Positions 14,892-25,107 are shown, counted from the stretch's first letter. The stretch is DNA of 46,050 nt from an uncultured Bacilli bacterium (GCA_947628235.1 CANQZC010000010.1:1-46050); one strand, 5' to 3'. Notes: generated by a model from the sequence alone, not told the origin. Numbers and translations: made by a program.

Positions 14892-17160
14892 CTGTCATTC
14901 CTCCTATCTTGACAAAATTTCCTATTTTTGCTTGTAATTCTTGTACCTTCGTAGCAAGCCTTTGCGCTCTTTCTTGATACTGTGGAAGACGCATTTCTTC
15001 CGTAAAAATATCTACTCCTGCTAATCTTTTTTTAGCGGATTCTACCTCGGTTAAAAAAGAAGAGAAGGAAACTCCTACATGCGTTTGAAAATCTTGATAA
15101 CATTGTGATAAGTGCTGATGGGTAGAAGAGATTCTCTCTACTATTCTTTCTAGGTTTTCTTGATGGAAGAGAACCTCACCTTCTAATGCCGTAATTTCCA
15201 TTTCTAGTTGACGAATTTTCGAACGATGGAATAACTTTCTTTTTTCTAATTCTCTTTTTTCTTGTTCTTTGAAAGTTTTTTTCTCTCTTAAAGAAGTAAT
15301 TTGACTAGTTTCTTCTTCTTGTTTTATTTCTAGTTTTCCCTGTTCTTCCTCATATTCTTCTATCTCTGAAGAAGCCATTCGATAATAATATTCTTGATCT
15401 ACTAAAGCAGCATCTTCTTTTCTTCTTTTTAAAGATAAAGTTTTTTCTTCATACTCTTTTCTAGCTAACTCAGAAGATGCTTGAGCCTCTTCTAATTCAC
15501 TTTCGGTTCTCTTTTTTTGAATATCTAGCTGTTGATAGAGAAATTGTACCATTTCTTCCATAGAGGAAAAAGGTTTCTCATTCATCTTTGTAAAAAGTTC
15601 TTCCGTCCAAGAAAGAACAGGATATAGTTCCATAAAAGTTCCTAATCCCGGAATTAATAGATTAAGGGTATTCTTATCATTTCCTTTTGAAAGTTGAAAA
15701 TAAAGGTCTTCTATTTCGCGCATGGTCTTCTTTTTCGTTAAAAGAGTCGCAATATCATAATGGAAATTATGATTTAAAACATACTTTATCGTCTCTTGAT
15801 TATATTCTTTTAAAAGTTCCTCAATAGGAATATGAGATACAATTAATTTTTTATTTTTTTCATAACTCTCTAAAATTTCTTCTTTGGTGTAGTCTGGTCT
15901 TTTTTTCATGTTTTGAAATTCTTGCCAAAAACGCGTTAGTTTTCGACAGAATTCGATATTTTGTTCTCTTTCCTCGCCATGAACTGCTGCTTCGATAGCT
16001 GTTACTAAATCTTGACAGTCTTTTTCCCAATCCTGTTGATGATATCGTGTTAAATCGATTTCTACAATAGGTAGATGAGGAAACTGTTTTTTTAATTCTT
16101 GCGCTTGCCGGTAACAGTAGTTCCATTCTTTACTACCATTCGTAAAACAGAAAATCGCAATCGGATGAAATCCCTCCACTACCACTTCACTATAGACTTT
16201 TTCTGAAGAGTGATTGATACGATTTTCTTCTTTTTGCTTTTTACATTCCGCAATAATTTTTTCTGGGCCATCTAACGGCATCTCGGTAGTAACCATTCCT
16301 AGTTCTTCTCTTGTTTCTGCCCCATTTTTAACATACATATCTCGGCTAGATGCCCCAACGATATGACTAGGTTCGACTAAAAATCCAAACCCACTGCGAT
16401 AAGTATCTGTCAATTCTTCTGTAAATAAGGAAGTAGATACATACTTTGTTTCAAAATCTCCTTGGAAATGTACAGTAGAAGTACTATGTCCTAGAAAACG
16501 AAATGGCTTTCCCGGTTCAAACTGAGAGATATCTGTCGTAAAGGTAGACCAGTGTTGAACGATTATCTTCTGTAATTCTCTAGCAATTTGAATTAACCCT
16601 TCTAAATCTCCCTTTTTCTGACAGGTAACTACTCTCTCTTGATAGGGAGTAAGATCTGGTTTAGAAGGAAAATATTCAAAACTATCAAAGGCTCTTTCTA
16701 ATACTATTAAGATATCACGAAAGCGATATAATGCCTCACTTGTCTTTTGAACTTGCAATGCCGTTTTTATAAAATGCTCTATCGACTGTAAAGTCTCTTC
16801 CTTTAGATAATCTTCTAGTGTTAAATCTTCAAAGTCTATTTTTTCACACCAATTTAAATATTCTTCTTTGGCTTGTAGAAAAGCTTCTTTCGGAAAAGAA
16901 GGAATCGTCTCTTGCGATAACATTCCATTATCTAAAGATCTATCCGAAGTACGAAAGAAATAAGAAAATAAGTCGTAAAAATCTCCTAACGGAATAGAAT
17001 ATGCCGTTTCATTTTCCTGTTCTCTTTTTATTCTTCGAATTCTATCTAAAAAAGAGGGAGAAGAAGTTCCCTTCTCTAACTCTTCTAAAAATTCTTTGGA
17101 AATCTTTAGAAGAGGACGATGAAACGGTTTTTCTGGATAACTAATTTGTAGTGATTCCAT
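14854..17160 (-). CDS. Hypothetical 768-aa coiled-coil protein
   Basis: I do not recognise this large soluble protein. Residues about 1-210 are helical and acidic. A globular middle (about 210-400) includes GHSTSTVHFQ, KYVSTSLFTEE, ETREELGMVTTE and GFHPIAIFCFTNGS followed by PHLPIVEIDL. The STS and E-x-x-E arrangement loosely recalls ADP-ribosyltransferase folds, but this is weak. A long Glu/Lys/Gln-rich coiled coil spans about 545-690. No signal peptide or membrane helix is seen. It starts its own transcript (promoter 17180-17208), has a weak ribosome site, and overlaps rpe. It interrupts the usual rsgA-rpe adjacency. Confidence 0.8.
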   Translation of the reverse strand: MESLQISYPEKPFHRPLLKISKEFLEELEKGTSSPSFLDRIRRIKREQENETAYSIPLGDFYDLFSYFFRTSDRSLDNGMLSQETIPSFPKEAFLQAKEEYLNWCEKIDFEDLTLEDYLKEETLQSIEHFIKTALQVQKTSEALYRFRDILIVLERAFDSFEYFPSKPDLTPYQERVVTCQKKGDLEGLIQIARELQKIIVQHWSTFTTDISQFEPGKPFRFLGHSTSTVHFQGDFETKYVSTSLFTEELTDTYRSGFGFLVEPSHIVGASSRDMYVKNGAETREELGMVTTEMPLDGPEKIIAECKKQKEENRINHSSEKVYSEVVVEGFHPIAIFCFTNGSKEWNYCYRQAQELKKQFPHLPIVEIDLTRYHQQDWEKDCQDLVTAIEAAVHGEEREQNIEFCRKLTRFWQEFQNMKKRPDYTKEEILESYEKNKKLIVSHIPIEELLKEYNQETIKYVLNHNFHYDIATLLTKKKTMREIEDLYFQLSKGNDKNTLNLLIPGLGTFMELYPVLSWTEELFTKMNEKPFSSMEEMVQFLYQQLDIQKKRTESELEEAQASSELARKEYEEKTLSLKRRKEDAALVDQEYYYRMASSEIEEYEEEQGKLEIKQEEETSQITSLREKKTFKEQEKRELEKRKLFHRSKIRQLEMEITALEGEVLFHQENLERIVERISSTHQHLSQCYQDFQTHVGVSFSSFLTEVESAKKRLAGVDIFTEEMRLPQYQERAQRLATKVQELQAKIGNFVKIGGMTDDISVHIEHRTR

Positions 17161-17179
17161 AGCATCATCTCTATTATTA

Positions 17180-17208
17180 AGTATACCGAACTCTCCTTAA
17201 AAAAGCAA
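17180..17208 (-). promoter_or_regulatory. Promoter of the 768-aa gene and rpe
   Basis: Minus-strand TTGCTT (17203-17208), 17-bp spacer, TATACT (17180-17185). It starts inside the T tail of the rsgA terminator. Confidence 0.55.
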
Positions 17209-17234
17209 ACAAAAGTAGATTTCTCTACTTTTGT
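17209..17234 (-). terminator. Terminator of the rlmN-rsgA operon
   Basis: ACAAAAGTAGA-GAAA-TCTACTTTTGT (11-bp stem, GAAA tetraloop) with a T-rich tail. The rsgA TAG stop is in the first arm. Confidence 0.85.
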
Positions 17235-18061
17235 TCCATAAAACTAACATAATTTTCATAACGAGATTTTAAAATCTGTCCTGAAGCAACTCTTCTTTTA
17301 ACTTCACAATTTTCTTCTTTTAAATGCATACAATCCCGATATTCACAAAGTTCTTTACAATCTTCAAATTCTAAGAATCCATCACGAATTGCTTCTTTCG
17401 GATATTCTTTAAAATCTAAAGCACTAAATCCTGGTGTATCGGCAATTAAACCGCCTAGGACAGGAAGAAACTCTACATATCTAGTCGTATGTTTTCCACG
17501 CCCTAACGCATAAGATACTTCTTGTGTTTCTAAATTTAAATTCTCATCTAACAGATTTAAAAGAGTACTTTTTCCAGCTCCTGATTGTCCTGCAAAAACA
17601 GTCACTTTATGAGCGAAAATATCACGCAACTTTGGATCTTTATTTTCATAGACAGCATATCCAATTCCTCGGTAATAATCCATAATCTTTTTAATTTCTT
17701 CTCTTTTTTCCTCGTCTACTAAATCTAACTTGGTAAAACAAAGAATCGGTTTTACTTGATTATACTCTATCATAACCAGTAATTTATCTAGTAGATTAGA
17801 AGAAAAGGCAGGTACTTCAACACTCGTTACAATAACGGCTTGATCAATATTCGCAATACTAGGACGAATGAGTTCATTCCGTCTTGGTTCTATTTCTAAT
17901 AAGTAACAATTCTTTTCATCAATCGTAACGAAATCTCCAACGAGAGGAGTAAGTCCTAATTGACGGAATTTTCCTCGTGGTTTACAAAGGAAGATTTCCC
18001 CTTCTACTTCTACAGAGTAATCATTACTTAATTGTTTGACAATTCTTCCCTTTTTAGCCAT
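17225..18061 (-). CDS. rsgA: Ribosome small-subunit GTPase RsgA
   Basis: A circularly permuted GTPase that checks late 30S subunit maturation. 278 aa from the ATG at 18061. It shows an N-terminal OB fold (KGRIVKQLSNDYSVEVEGE), G4 FTKLD before G1 GQSGAGKSTLLN, G3 DTPGFS, and the C-terminal zinc site around CKELCEYRDCMHLKEENC. The open frame extends upstream to 18130 but that part is the prkC coding end read in another frame. ATG 18061 gives MAKKGRIV, the expected start, and overlaps the prkC stop by 8 nt, indicating coupling. Last gene of the rlmN-prpC-prkC-rsgA operon; the terminator lies over its stop. Confidence 0.96.
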   Translation of the reverse strand: MAKKGRIVKQLSNDYSVEVEGEIFLCKPRGKFRQLGLTPLVGDFVTIDEKNCYLLEIEPRRNELIRPSIANIDQAVIVTSVEVPAFSSNLLDKLLVMIEYNQVKPILCFTKLDLVDEEKREEIKKIMDYYRGIGYAVYENKDPKLRDIFAHKVTVFAGQSGAGKSTLLNLLDENLNLETQEVSYALGRGKHTTRYVEFLPVLGGLIADTPGFSALDFKEYPKEAIRDGFLEFEDCKELCEYRDCMHLKEENCEVKRRVASGQILKSRYENYVSFMEQK

Positions 18062-19829
18062 TTTGATCCGTCGTTGTATTGGTATTCGTATTGGTATTTG
18101 TTTCAGCTGTCTTAGGATTATCAGCAGCAATCGTAATTGTTAAAATAACGCCTTCTTTTACTTCTCCTCCAGGTTGTCTTCCTTGCGCTAAAATAGTTCC
18201 TGCTTTTTGTCCTGAATTGTATCTTTCTTCAAATTCACAAGTAATTTTATTATCATCACAGAATTGTTGAATTTTCTTTTTCGTATAAGTACCATCTAAG
18301 AAATCTGGATAAATGATAATGAGTGTAGCCCAAGTTAATTCGATAACGCCACCCTCTTTAATTCGCGTATTTGGATCTTTACTTTGACCAATAACCATTC
18401 CTTCAAAAGCATCTTTATAAGCATCTTGTTCTACGGATACTTTCTTAGCAGTCGCTACTACTTGAATTCCTTTAGACTCTAATTCTTTTTGAACGACAGT
18501 AACATTTTGTCCTGTATAATCCTCTAGAATAATTCCAGTAAGTCCAGAAGATACGACGATAGTTACCGTGGTTCCTCTTTTTACCTTACTACCATTCTTC
18601 TTTGTTTCATAATCAATAACGAATCCTTCTCCTACATCATCGCTAGGTTCTTCTACTCGCGATACTTTAAGTCCTAGACTCTCTAGTTTTTCCGTTACAA
18701 CAGCTTCACTTTTACCAGCGATAGAAGGAAGTTCTACAGATTCTTTCTTATTTTCATCTAAAATATGTAAGGCAACTAAAAGAACCGTAACAAAGGTAAT
18801 AATACAAGTAACAATTGCTGCAATGACGATTCCCTTAATAATTCTGCCTTCTTTTTTCTCTTTCTTCTTTGCTTTCACTTCTTCTTCAATGTCCTCATTT
18901 CTCTCTTCCCTAGTTTCTTTTACTTTTTCTAAATTAGGGACTGCCTTGGTTTCTTCTAAATCATTTTCAGAATATTTATATACCCATCTTTTTTCATTTT
19001 TTCTTTCTTCCGTAAGCGCTGTCTTCAAATCATTATGCATATCAGATACGGAATCATAACGATTTTTTGGATTCTTAGCACAAGCTTTCAAAACAATATT
19101 TTCAATACTTTGTGGAATAGAACTGTTTTGAGCACATAAACTTGGAATTTTTTCCTTCATTTGTTTAATAGCAATCTCAACAGCATTATCTCCCTTAAAA
19201 GGAAGTTTACCAGTAAGACACTCATACATCAAAATTCCCAAAGAATAAATATCGCTTTTAATCGTTGCTCCCGAACCATTCGCCTGTTCTGGAGGTAAAT
19301 AATGAACAGAACCCATGACACTATTAGTCTGTGTTAATTCCGCACTATTCATCGCAATAGCAATTCCAAAATCAGTAATCTTAACTCTTCCATCTTCTAG
19401 AATTAAAACATTTTGAGGTTTGATATCTCGATGAATAATATAACTATCATGTGCACAAGCAATCGCACTTGTTAACTGCATCATAATATCTACTGTTTCA
19501 GATAAAGAAAGTCCTCCGCGTTTCTTAATTAAACTCTTCAATGTCTTTCCATCAATATATTCCATCACAATGAAATAGTTTCCATTATCTTCTCCTACAT
19601 CATACATCTCTACGATATTTGGATGATTTAAAGAACTCGCTGCTTTAGCTTCGCGTTGAAATCTTTTGACAAATTTTTCATCACTCGCTAGATCTCCACG
19701 CAATACTTTCACAGCTACTTCACGGTCTAAAATGGTATCATAAGCAAGATATACATTTGCCATTCCACCTTCGCCAATTGTACGGATGATTTGATATCTA
19801 CCATCTATTTTTTGGCTTTTTATAATCAT
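18054..19829 (-). CDS. prkC: PASTA-domain Ser/Thr kinase PrkC
   Basis: A membrane kinase that senses muropeptide or lipid II fragments through PASTA repeats and phosphorylates cell-wall, division and translation proteins. 591 aa: kinase domain 10-270 with GEGGMANVY, Lys41, catalytic HRDIKPQN (Asp135), DFG 153-155 and the activation loop TQTNSVMGSVHY. A charged linker, one transmembrane helix (about 332-356) and three PASTA repeats (from about 364) follow, with an Asn/Thr-rich tail (TNTNTNTNTTT). In spore formers PrkC also triggers germination. The ATG follows the prpC stop by one base, and the ribosome site AAGGAGG is in the prpC end. Confidence 0.96.
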   Translation of the reverse strand: MIIKSQKIDGRYQIIRTIGEGGMANVYLAYDTILDREVAVKVLRGDLASDEKFVKRFQREAKAASSLNHPNIVEMYDVGEDNGNYFIVMEYIDGKTLKSLIKKRGGLSLSETVDIMMQLTSAIACAHDSYIIHRDIKPQNVLILEDGRVKITDFGIAIAMNSAELTQTNSVMGSVHYLPPEQANGSGATIKSDIYSLGILMYECLTGKLPFKGDNAVEIAIKQMKEKIPSLCAQNSSIPQSIENIVLKACAKNPKNRYDSVSDMHNDLKTALTEERKNEKRWVYKYSENDLEETKAVPNLEKVKETREERNEDIEEEVKAKKKEKKEGRIIKGIVIAAIVTCIITFVTVLLVALHILDENKKESVELPSIAGKSEAVVTEKLESLGLKVSRVEEPSDDVGEGFVIDYETKKNGSKVKRGTTVTIVVSSGLTGIILEDYTGQNVTVVQKELESKGIQVVATAKKVSVEQDAYKDAFEGMVIGQSKDPNTRIKEGGVIELTWATLIIIYPDFLDGTYTKKKIQQFCDDNKITCEFEERYNSGQKAGTILAQGRQPGGEVKEGVILTITIAADNPKTAETNTNTNTNTTTDQNG

Positions 19830-19830
19830 A

Positions 19831-20565
19831 CTAGCCTTCCTCCTTGTTTAAATACGCAATCGAGATATTATCACTTCCACCACGATTGTTGCATTTAAAT
19901 ACCAATTTCTTTAATTTATTCTCAATTGTTCCTTCCCCATCTAATACTTTCATAATTTGTTCATCATCTAGCATATTTGTAAGTCCATCACTACATAGCA
20001 TGATTCCATCCACACCAAGTTCTACATTAAAAATATCCATCTCGACATTAGTATTGGCTCCTAACGCTTTCATTAAGACATTCTTTCGTGGATGGTCTTT
20101 GGCCTCTTCTTCCGTCAATTCTCCACTTTTTACTAGGAGATTAACGAGAGTATGGTCTACCGTTATTTTATGTAGTTTATGATTTTTTACAACATATCCA
20201 GAAGAATCTCCAATATTTCCAAAAAGCAAGAAAGAAGGCGTTAATATCGCGATAACAACGGTCGTCCCCATTCCTTCACTTTCTGGATGATCTTTTACAT
20301 ATTTAAAAATTTCTACATTCGCTTCACTTACTGTACTTTGCATCCAGTTAATCGCATCTTCTTTATTTCCAACGCTACTGATAGAGCGAAATCTTTTTCC
20401 AATATGGGTAATGGCAATGTTAGACGCTACTTCCCCATCTTTATGTCCTCCCATACCATCGGCAACACAAAGAAGGATTTCTCCTGCTTCATTCTCGACG
20501 ATAACGACACTATCTTCATTTCTTTCTCTGACCATTCCAGGATCTGTTAAATACCCATATTTCAT
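19831..20565 (-). CDS. prpC: PP2C-type Ser/Thr phosphatase PrpC/Stp
   Basis: A Mn-dependent phosphatase that reverses PrkC phosphorylation. 244 aa with the PP2C signatures RERNEDS, ADGMGGHKDGE, GMGTTVV, NIGDSSGYV, VLMKALG, CSDGLTNML and GGSDNISIAY, all metal ligands present. No membrane segment. It starts one base after the rlmN stop and ends one base before prkC, a standard cotranscribed phosphatase-kinase pair. Confidence 0.96.
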   Translation of the reverse strand: MKYGYLTDPGMVRERNEDSVVIVENEAGEILLCVADGMGGHKDGEVASNIAITHIGKRFRSISSVGNKEDAINWMQSTVSEANVEIFKYVKDHPESEGMGTTVVIAILTPSFLLFGNIGDSSGYVVKNHKLHKITVDHTLVNLLVKSGELTEEEAKDHPRKNVLMKALGANTNVEMDIFNVELGVDGIMLCSDGLTNMLDDEQIMKVLDGEGTIENKLKKLVFKCNNRGGSDNISIAYLNKEEG

Positions 20566-20566
20566 A

Positions 20567-21589
20567 CTATTCCTCCTTGTAACTGGCTCTTAGTTGTCCA
20601 CAAGCAGCACTTACTTTACTTCCAAATTCTCTTCGAATTGTGACACTCGTTCCATTTTTCTTTAATTCATCATAAAACGCTAAAATGGTATTTTTGTCAC
20701 TCTTTTTATATTCGATATGACTAGTTTCATTATAAGGAATTAAATTGATATAACAATTCATTCCTCGAACTAAAGAACTTAATTCTTTCGCACAAGCAAG
20801 AGAATCATTCACTCCTTTTAAAAGGATATACTCAAAAGTCACACGACGATTAGAATTCTCGAGATAAAAGCGAACCGCTTCCATTAACTTTTCAATTGGA
20901 TATGCTTTATTAATATCCATAATTTGATTTCGAATTTCATTATTAGGTGCATGAAGAGAAATGGCTAAATTCACTTGTTTTGGATAAAGCGCAAACTCTT
21001 TAATTTTAGGAACAATGCCACTAGTAGAGACCGTAATGTGACGACTTCCAATATCGAGTCCTTTCGGAGTATTTACAATATCAATAAAACGAATCACTTC
21101 TTCGTAATTATCGAAAGGTTCCCCAATTCCCATTAAAACGATATGAGAAATTCGTACCTTTTGGCTTTCTTCAACAGCTAGAATTTGTCTTACCATCTCA
21201 CCAGCATTTAAATTTCTTACTTTTTTTAATCTTCCACTCTCACAGAAATGACATCCCATATTACATCCTACTTGTGTAGAAATACATAAACTATTTCCAT
21301 AATCATGATTCATTAAAACCGCTTCTATACGGTTCTTATCTTCTAATTCAAAAAGATATTTAGAAACATCAATATCTTCTGTTTTGGTAAGAAGATGAAG
21401 AGGTTCAAAAGAAAAATCTAAGGTTAATTGTTCCATGACTTTCTTTCCAACATTCGTCATTTCTGAAAAAGAAGTCACTCTTTTTTTATATAACCACTCA
21501 AATACTTGTGTAGCTTTAAATTTTCCTTCCCCGATAGAAAGAAAATATTCTTCTAATTCTTCTTTTGTTATACCATATATATTCTTCAT
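20567..21589 (-). CDS. rlmN: 23S rRNA A2503 C2-methyltransferase RlmN
   Basis: A radical-SAM enzyme that methylates C2 of A2503 in 23S rRNA (and A37 in some tRNAs). 340 aa. Cluster motif GCNMGCHFCESG (CxxxCxxC), SAM block MGIGEPFDNY, and the C-terminal methyl-carrier Cys in ACGQLR are present. Family members more often read FCATG or FCASG; the Glu here is a mild variant. First gene of the rlmN-prpC-prkC-rsgA operon; -10 TATAAT lies upstream. Confidence 0.95.
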   Translation of the reverse strand: MKNIYGITKEELEEYFLSIGEGKFKATQVFEWLYKKRVTSFSEMTNVGKKVMEQLTLDFSFEPLHLLTKTEDIDVSKYLFELEDKNRIEAVLMNHDYGNSLCISTQVGCNMGCHFCESGRLKKVRNLNAGEMVRQILAVEESQKVRISHIVLMGIGEPFDNYEEVIRFIDIVNTPKGLDIGSRHITVSTSGIVPKIKEFALYPKQVNLAISLHAPNNEIRNQIMDINKAYPIEKLMEAVRFYLENSNRRVTFEYILLKGVNDSLACAKELSSLVRGMNCYINLIPYNETSHIEYKKSDKNTILAFYDELKKNGTSVTIRREFGSKVSAACGQLRASYKEE

Positions 21590-21606
21590 ATCTACACCTA
21601 CTAAAC

Positions 21607-21612
21607 ATTATA
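21607..21612 (-). promoter_or_regulatory. -10 element of the rlmN operon
   Basis: TATAAT in the minus direction, about 17 nt before the rlmN ATG. The -35 is weak (T-rich). Confidence 0.5.
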
Positions 21613-21684
21613 TCAAAAAGTGAGAAAAAAAGGAAATTTTATTCACATATTTCATCAAAATCCCATGTTTTTTTCTTTCTATCA

Positions 21685-21707
21685 CAAAAAAAGGAGAAAA
21701 ATCTCCT
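21685..21707 (-). terminator. Terminator of nifJ
   Basis: AGGAGA-TTTT-TCTCCT stem then eight T in the minus direction. It overlaps the nifJ stop. Confidence 0.75.
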
Positions 21708-24700
21708 ATTCTTTGGCACTCGTTTCTAAAGATTCATAGTAGTTAAATGTACGAATACTATCATCTTTATTGGCTTCTAATAATTCTCCTGCTTTCTCTG
21801 GATTGATGACTTTTAACATCGCAAAACGAGTTTGATTATTTAAGAATTCTTCATATAGATCAAAGTCTACTTTCTTACTATCTAGCGTAAATCCATTCTC
21901 TGGATGATAACGGAAAGTTGGGAAGAATCCACAAGCAGTCGCTAATTTCTCCATCTCTACACTATTTTCCATACCACCTTTAATACCATGAGAAATACAA
22001 GGTGTATAAGCAATAATAATAGCAGGTCCTGGATATTCATTAGCTTCTTTAAAGGCTTTAATTACTTGTTGTGGATTAGAACCGATGGATACTTGCGCTA
22101 CATAAACATTTGGATAACTCATAGCAATACGAGCTAAATCTTTTTGAGCGGTCTTTTTTCCAAAAGCGGCAAAAGAAGCAATAGCACCTTTTGGAGAAGC
22201 TTTGGAAGATTGTCCTCCCGTATTGGAATAAACCTGACTATCCAAAACTAAAATCTTGATATTTTCAGAAGAAGCAAGAACATGATCGATACCACTAAAT
22301 CCGATATCGTAAGCCCATCCATCTCCTCCAATACACCAAATACTACGCGCTACAATATAATCTTTTAACTCTTTTAATTCGTCTGGAATATCTTCTGTTA
22401 AATTATCATAAACCTCTTTTGTTACTTCATAAGAATTTGGATTTTCTAACCATTTTCTAAAGAGTTCACTATTTTCATTATCCATTGATTTAGTCATGAT
22501 AGAAGCAATTCTAGCACGAATCGTATTACTTGCTACTAACATACCAAAGCCATACTCAGCATTATCTTCAAATAGACTACTAGCCCAAGGAAGAGTATAT
22601 GGCATAGAAGGAGCACTTGCTCCATAGATAGAAGAACATCCTGTAGCGTTACTAATAATTAAATGATCTCCAAATAATTGCGTAAGTAACTTGATATAAG
22701 CAGTTTCTCCACATCCCTGACAAGCTCCACTAAAAGCAAATTTAGGTTCCTTAAATTGACTACCTTTTACCGTATATGGATTAACAACATCTTTCTCTTG
22801 AATATGCGTAGATAGATAATCGAATACTTCTTGTTCTTTGCGATCTAATTTATCCATGACAAGGGCTTTTTCTCCCTTCATACCAGGACAAACTTTCGCA
22901 CATAGACCGCATCCTGTACAATCAGCAACAGAAGCACTAAGAATGAAGTAATAATTTTCTAATCCAATCGCCTTCGTAGCTCTTTCTTGAATATTCTGAG
23001 GAGCATTTTGATACTCTTCTTCACTGAGTAAGAAAGGACGAATGACACCATGTGGACAGACAAAAGAACATTGATTACAGTTTGTACAATTGATACTAAT
23101 CCAATCTGGAGTAAGTTCACTCGTATAGCGTTTTTCTAATCCTGCTGTACCACATTCAAAACGACCATCTAAGCGATTCATAAAATCAGAAGTCTTTAAA
23201 GAATCTCCTTTTCGATGATGCATCATCATGAAGAAATCTTCTTTCTCTTCTCTTTCTTCTTTCTTCGTTGAATCTATTTCTAATTTACGAAGATTATTCG
23301 CTACGCCATAGATAGCACTCTTATTGGCTTCTACAATTTCTGCGCCTTTCTTCGCAAATTTACTCTCAATAATTTTCTCCATACAAGTTAAAGCATCTTC
23401 ATACTTTACAACATCCGTAAGAGAGAAAATAGCGCTTTCCATAATCGTACTAATCTTATTTTTAAGTCCTACTTTTTCCGCTAAAGCATACGCATTGATA
23501 ACATATACTTTCGCATTCGCATCGATTAATTTATTATAGAAAGATGGTTTCATAGAAGCTAGGATCTCACTATCACTTTTACTACTATTGATAATGACTT
23601 TGGCTTGATCTTTTAAACCAGATACAAAGTCAAAATCTTTTAAATAACTATCTTTGGTAATAACTAATAGGCTAGGTTCTTCTACATAGTAAGTAGAACG
23701 AATTTTATTTTCACTAAAACGAAGATGACTAGCGGTTACTCCTCCACTTTTCTTAGAATCGTATTGGAAATATCCTTGAACATAGTCTTCGGTATTTTCC
23801 CCAATAATCTTAATGATAGATTTAGAAGCACTAACCATTCCATCACTACCATATCCATAAAGTAACCATTCTTCTTTTGGAATCGTTGTAATTGGTAAAC
23901 TAGGAAGACTAAGGTTCGTAACATCATCGACAATACCAATCGTAAAATTATGTCTTGGTTCTTTTAGCATTTCAAAGACAGCATGAATTTGATCTGGAGT
24001 GGTATTTTTACTAGAAAGTCCATATCTTCCTCCAACTACTTTAACTCCTCGTTTTGTAAGAATATCAGAAACATCTAAGTAAAGAGGTTCGCCATGACTT
24101 CCAGCTTCTTTCGTACGATCTAATACTGCTACTGCTTCGACCGTCTTAGGAACTGCTTTTAAGAAATATTTTAAACTAAATGGACGATAGAGATGAACTT
24201 CTACTAAACCAACATCTTCTCCCATCGCATCAATGGTCTCTTTAATGGTCTCACAAACAGATCCCATCGCCACAATGACTCTCTTCGCTTGTGGACTTCC
24301 ATAGTAATTAAATGGGAAGTAGTGAGTTCCTGCTTTTTCATTAATTTTTTCCATATAGTTCGCAACAATTTCAGGAAGTTCATTATATTTAGAGTTTCTA
24401 GCTTCTGTTGCTTGGAAATAGATATCATCATTTTCAGCCGTACCATAAATGGCTGGTTTTAATGGATTAAGAGCACGATCACGGAATCTTTGTAACGCTT
24501 CTTGATCAATTAAATCAGCATAATCAGCGGCCTGTAATACTTCGATTTTTTGAATTTCATGACTAGTTCTAAACCCATCAAAGAAGTGCATAAAAGGAAT
24601 ACTTCCTTGGATAGCAGAAAGATGCGCTACCGCACTTAAATACGCAGCATCTTGCACAGAAGAAGACGCTAACATCGCAAATCCAGTCGCACGACAAGCA

Positions 24701-25086
24701 TAGATATCTTGATGATCGCCAAAGATAGATAAAGCATGGGTAGATAAACTTCTAGCAGCTACATGCATAACAAGTGGTAACATCTCTCCCGCAATTTTAT
24801 ACATATTTGGAATCATCAGTAAGAGTCCTTGCGAAGCTGTATAAGTCGTTGTTAAGCAACCTGCTTTTAAAGACCCATGAATAAATCCTGCTGCTCCTGC
24901 TTCACTTTGCATCTCTACTACTTTGACAGAATCGCCAAATAGATTGATGCGGTCTTTACTCCATTCATCAGTATGTTCTGCCATAGGACTAGAAGGAGTA
25001 ATTGGATAAATCCCTGCTACTTCCGTAAACATATATGAAGTATAACTACATGCTTCATTTCCATCAACTGTGATTATTTTTTTCAT
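21706..25086 (-). CDS. nifJ: Pyruvate:ferredoxin (flavodoxin) oxidoreductase
   Basis: Oxidises pyruvate with CoA to acetyl-CoA and CO2, reducing ferredoxin: the anaerobic entry to acetyl-CoA. 1126 aa, a single-chain PFOR of normal length. Domain I starts with DGNEACSYTSYMFTEVAGIYPITPSS. The ferredoxin domain holds two cluster motifs, CTNCNQCSFVCPHG and CTGCGLCAKVCPG. The thiamine-diphosphate domain has CQGCGET, ATGCSSIYGASAP, GGDGWAYDIGFSG and NTGGQSSKASP. Ribosome site AAGGTGAATCT. Its own promoter carries a downstream 20-bp palindrome. It sits next to, and probably substitutes for, the altered PFL homologue. Confidence 0.98.
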   Translation of the reverse strand: MKKIITVDGNEACSYTSYMFTEVAGIYPITPSSPMAEHTDEWSKDRINLFGDSVKVVEMQSEAGAAGFIHGSLKAGCLTTTYTASQGLLLMIPNMYKIAGEMLPLVMHVAARSLSTHALSIFGDHQDIYACRATGFAMLASSSVQDAAYLSAVAHLSAIQGSIPFMHFFDGFRTSHEIQKIEVLQAADYADLIDQEALQRFRDRALNPLKPAIYGTAENDDIYFQATEARNSKYNELPEIVANYMEKINEKAGTHYFPFNYYGSPQAKRVIVAMGSVCETIKETIDAMGEDVGLVEVHLYRPFSLKYFLKAVPKTVEAVAVLDRTKEAGSHGEPLYLDVSDILTKRGVKVVGGRYGLSSKNTTPDQIHAVFEMLKEPRHNFTIGIVDDVTNLSLPSLPITTIPKEEWLLYGYGSDGMVSASKSIIKIIGENTEDYVQGYFQYDSKKSGGVTASHLRFSENKIRSTYYVEEPSLLVITKDSYLKDFDFVSGLKDQAKVIINSSKSDSEILASMKPSFYNKLIDANAKVYVINAYALAEKVGLKNKISTIMESAIFSLTDVVKYEDALTCMEKIIESKFAKKGAEIVEANKSAIYGVANNLRKLEIDSTKKEEREEKEDFFMMMHHRKGDSLKTSDFMNRLDGRFECGTAGLEKRYTSELTPDWISINCTNCNQCSFVCPHGVIRPFLLSEEEYQNAPQNIQERATKAIGLENYYFILSASVADCTGCGLCAKVCPGMKGEKALVMDKLDRKEQEVFDYLSTHIQEKDVVNPYTVKGSQFKEPKFAFSGACQGCGETAYIKLLTQLFGDHLIISNATGCSSIYGASAPSMPYTLPWASSLFEDNAEYGFGMLVASNTIRARIASIMTKSMDNENSELFRKWLENPNSYEVTKEVYDNLTEDIPDELKELKDYIVARSIWCIGGDGWAYDIGFSGIDHVLASSENIKILVLDSQVYSNTGGQSSKASPKGAIASFAAFGKKTAQKDLARIAMSYPNVYVAQVSIGSNPQQVIKAFKEANEYPGPAIIIAYTPCISHGIKGGMENSVEMEKLATACGFFPTFRYHPENGFTLDSKKVDFDLYEEFLNNQTRFAMLKVINPEKAGELLEANKDDSIRTFNYYESLETSAKE

Positions 25087-25107
25087 AGATTCACCTTCCT
25101 AAAAACT

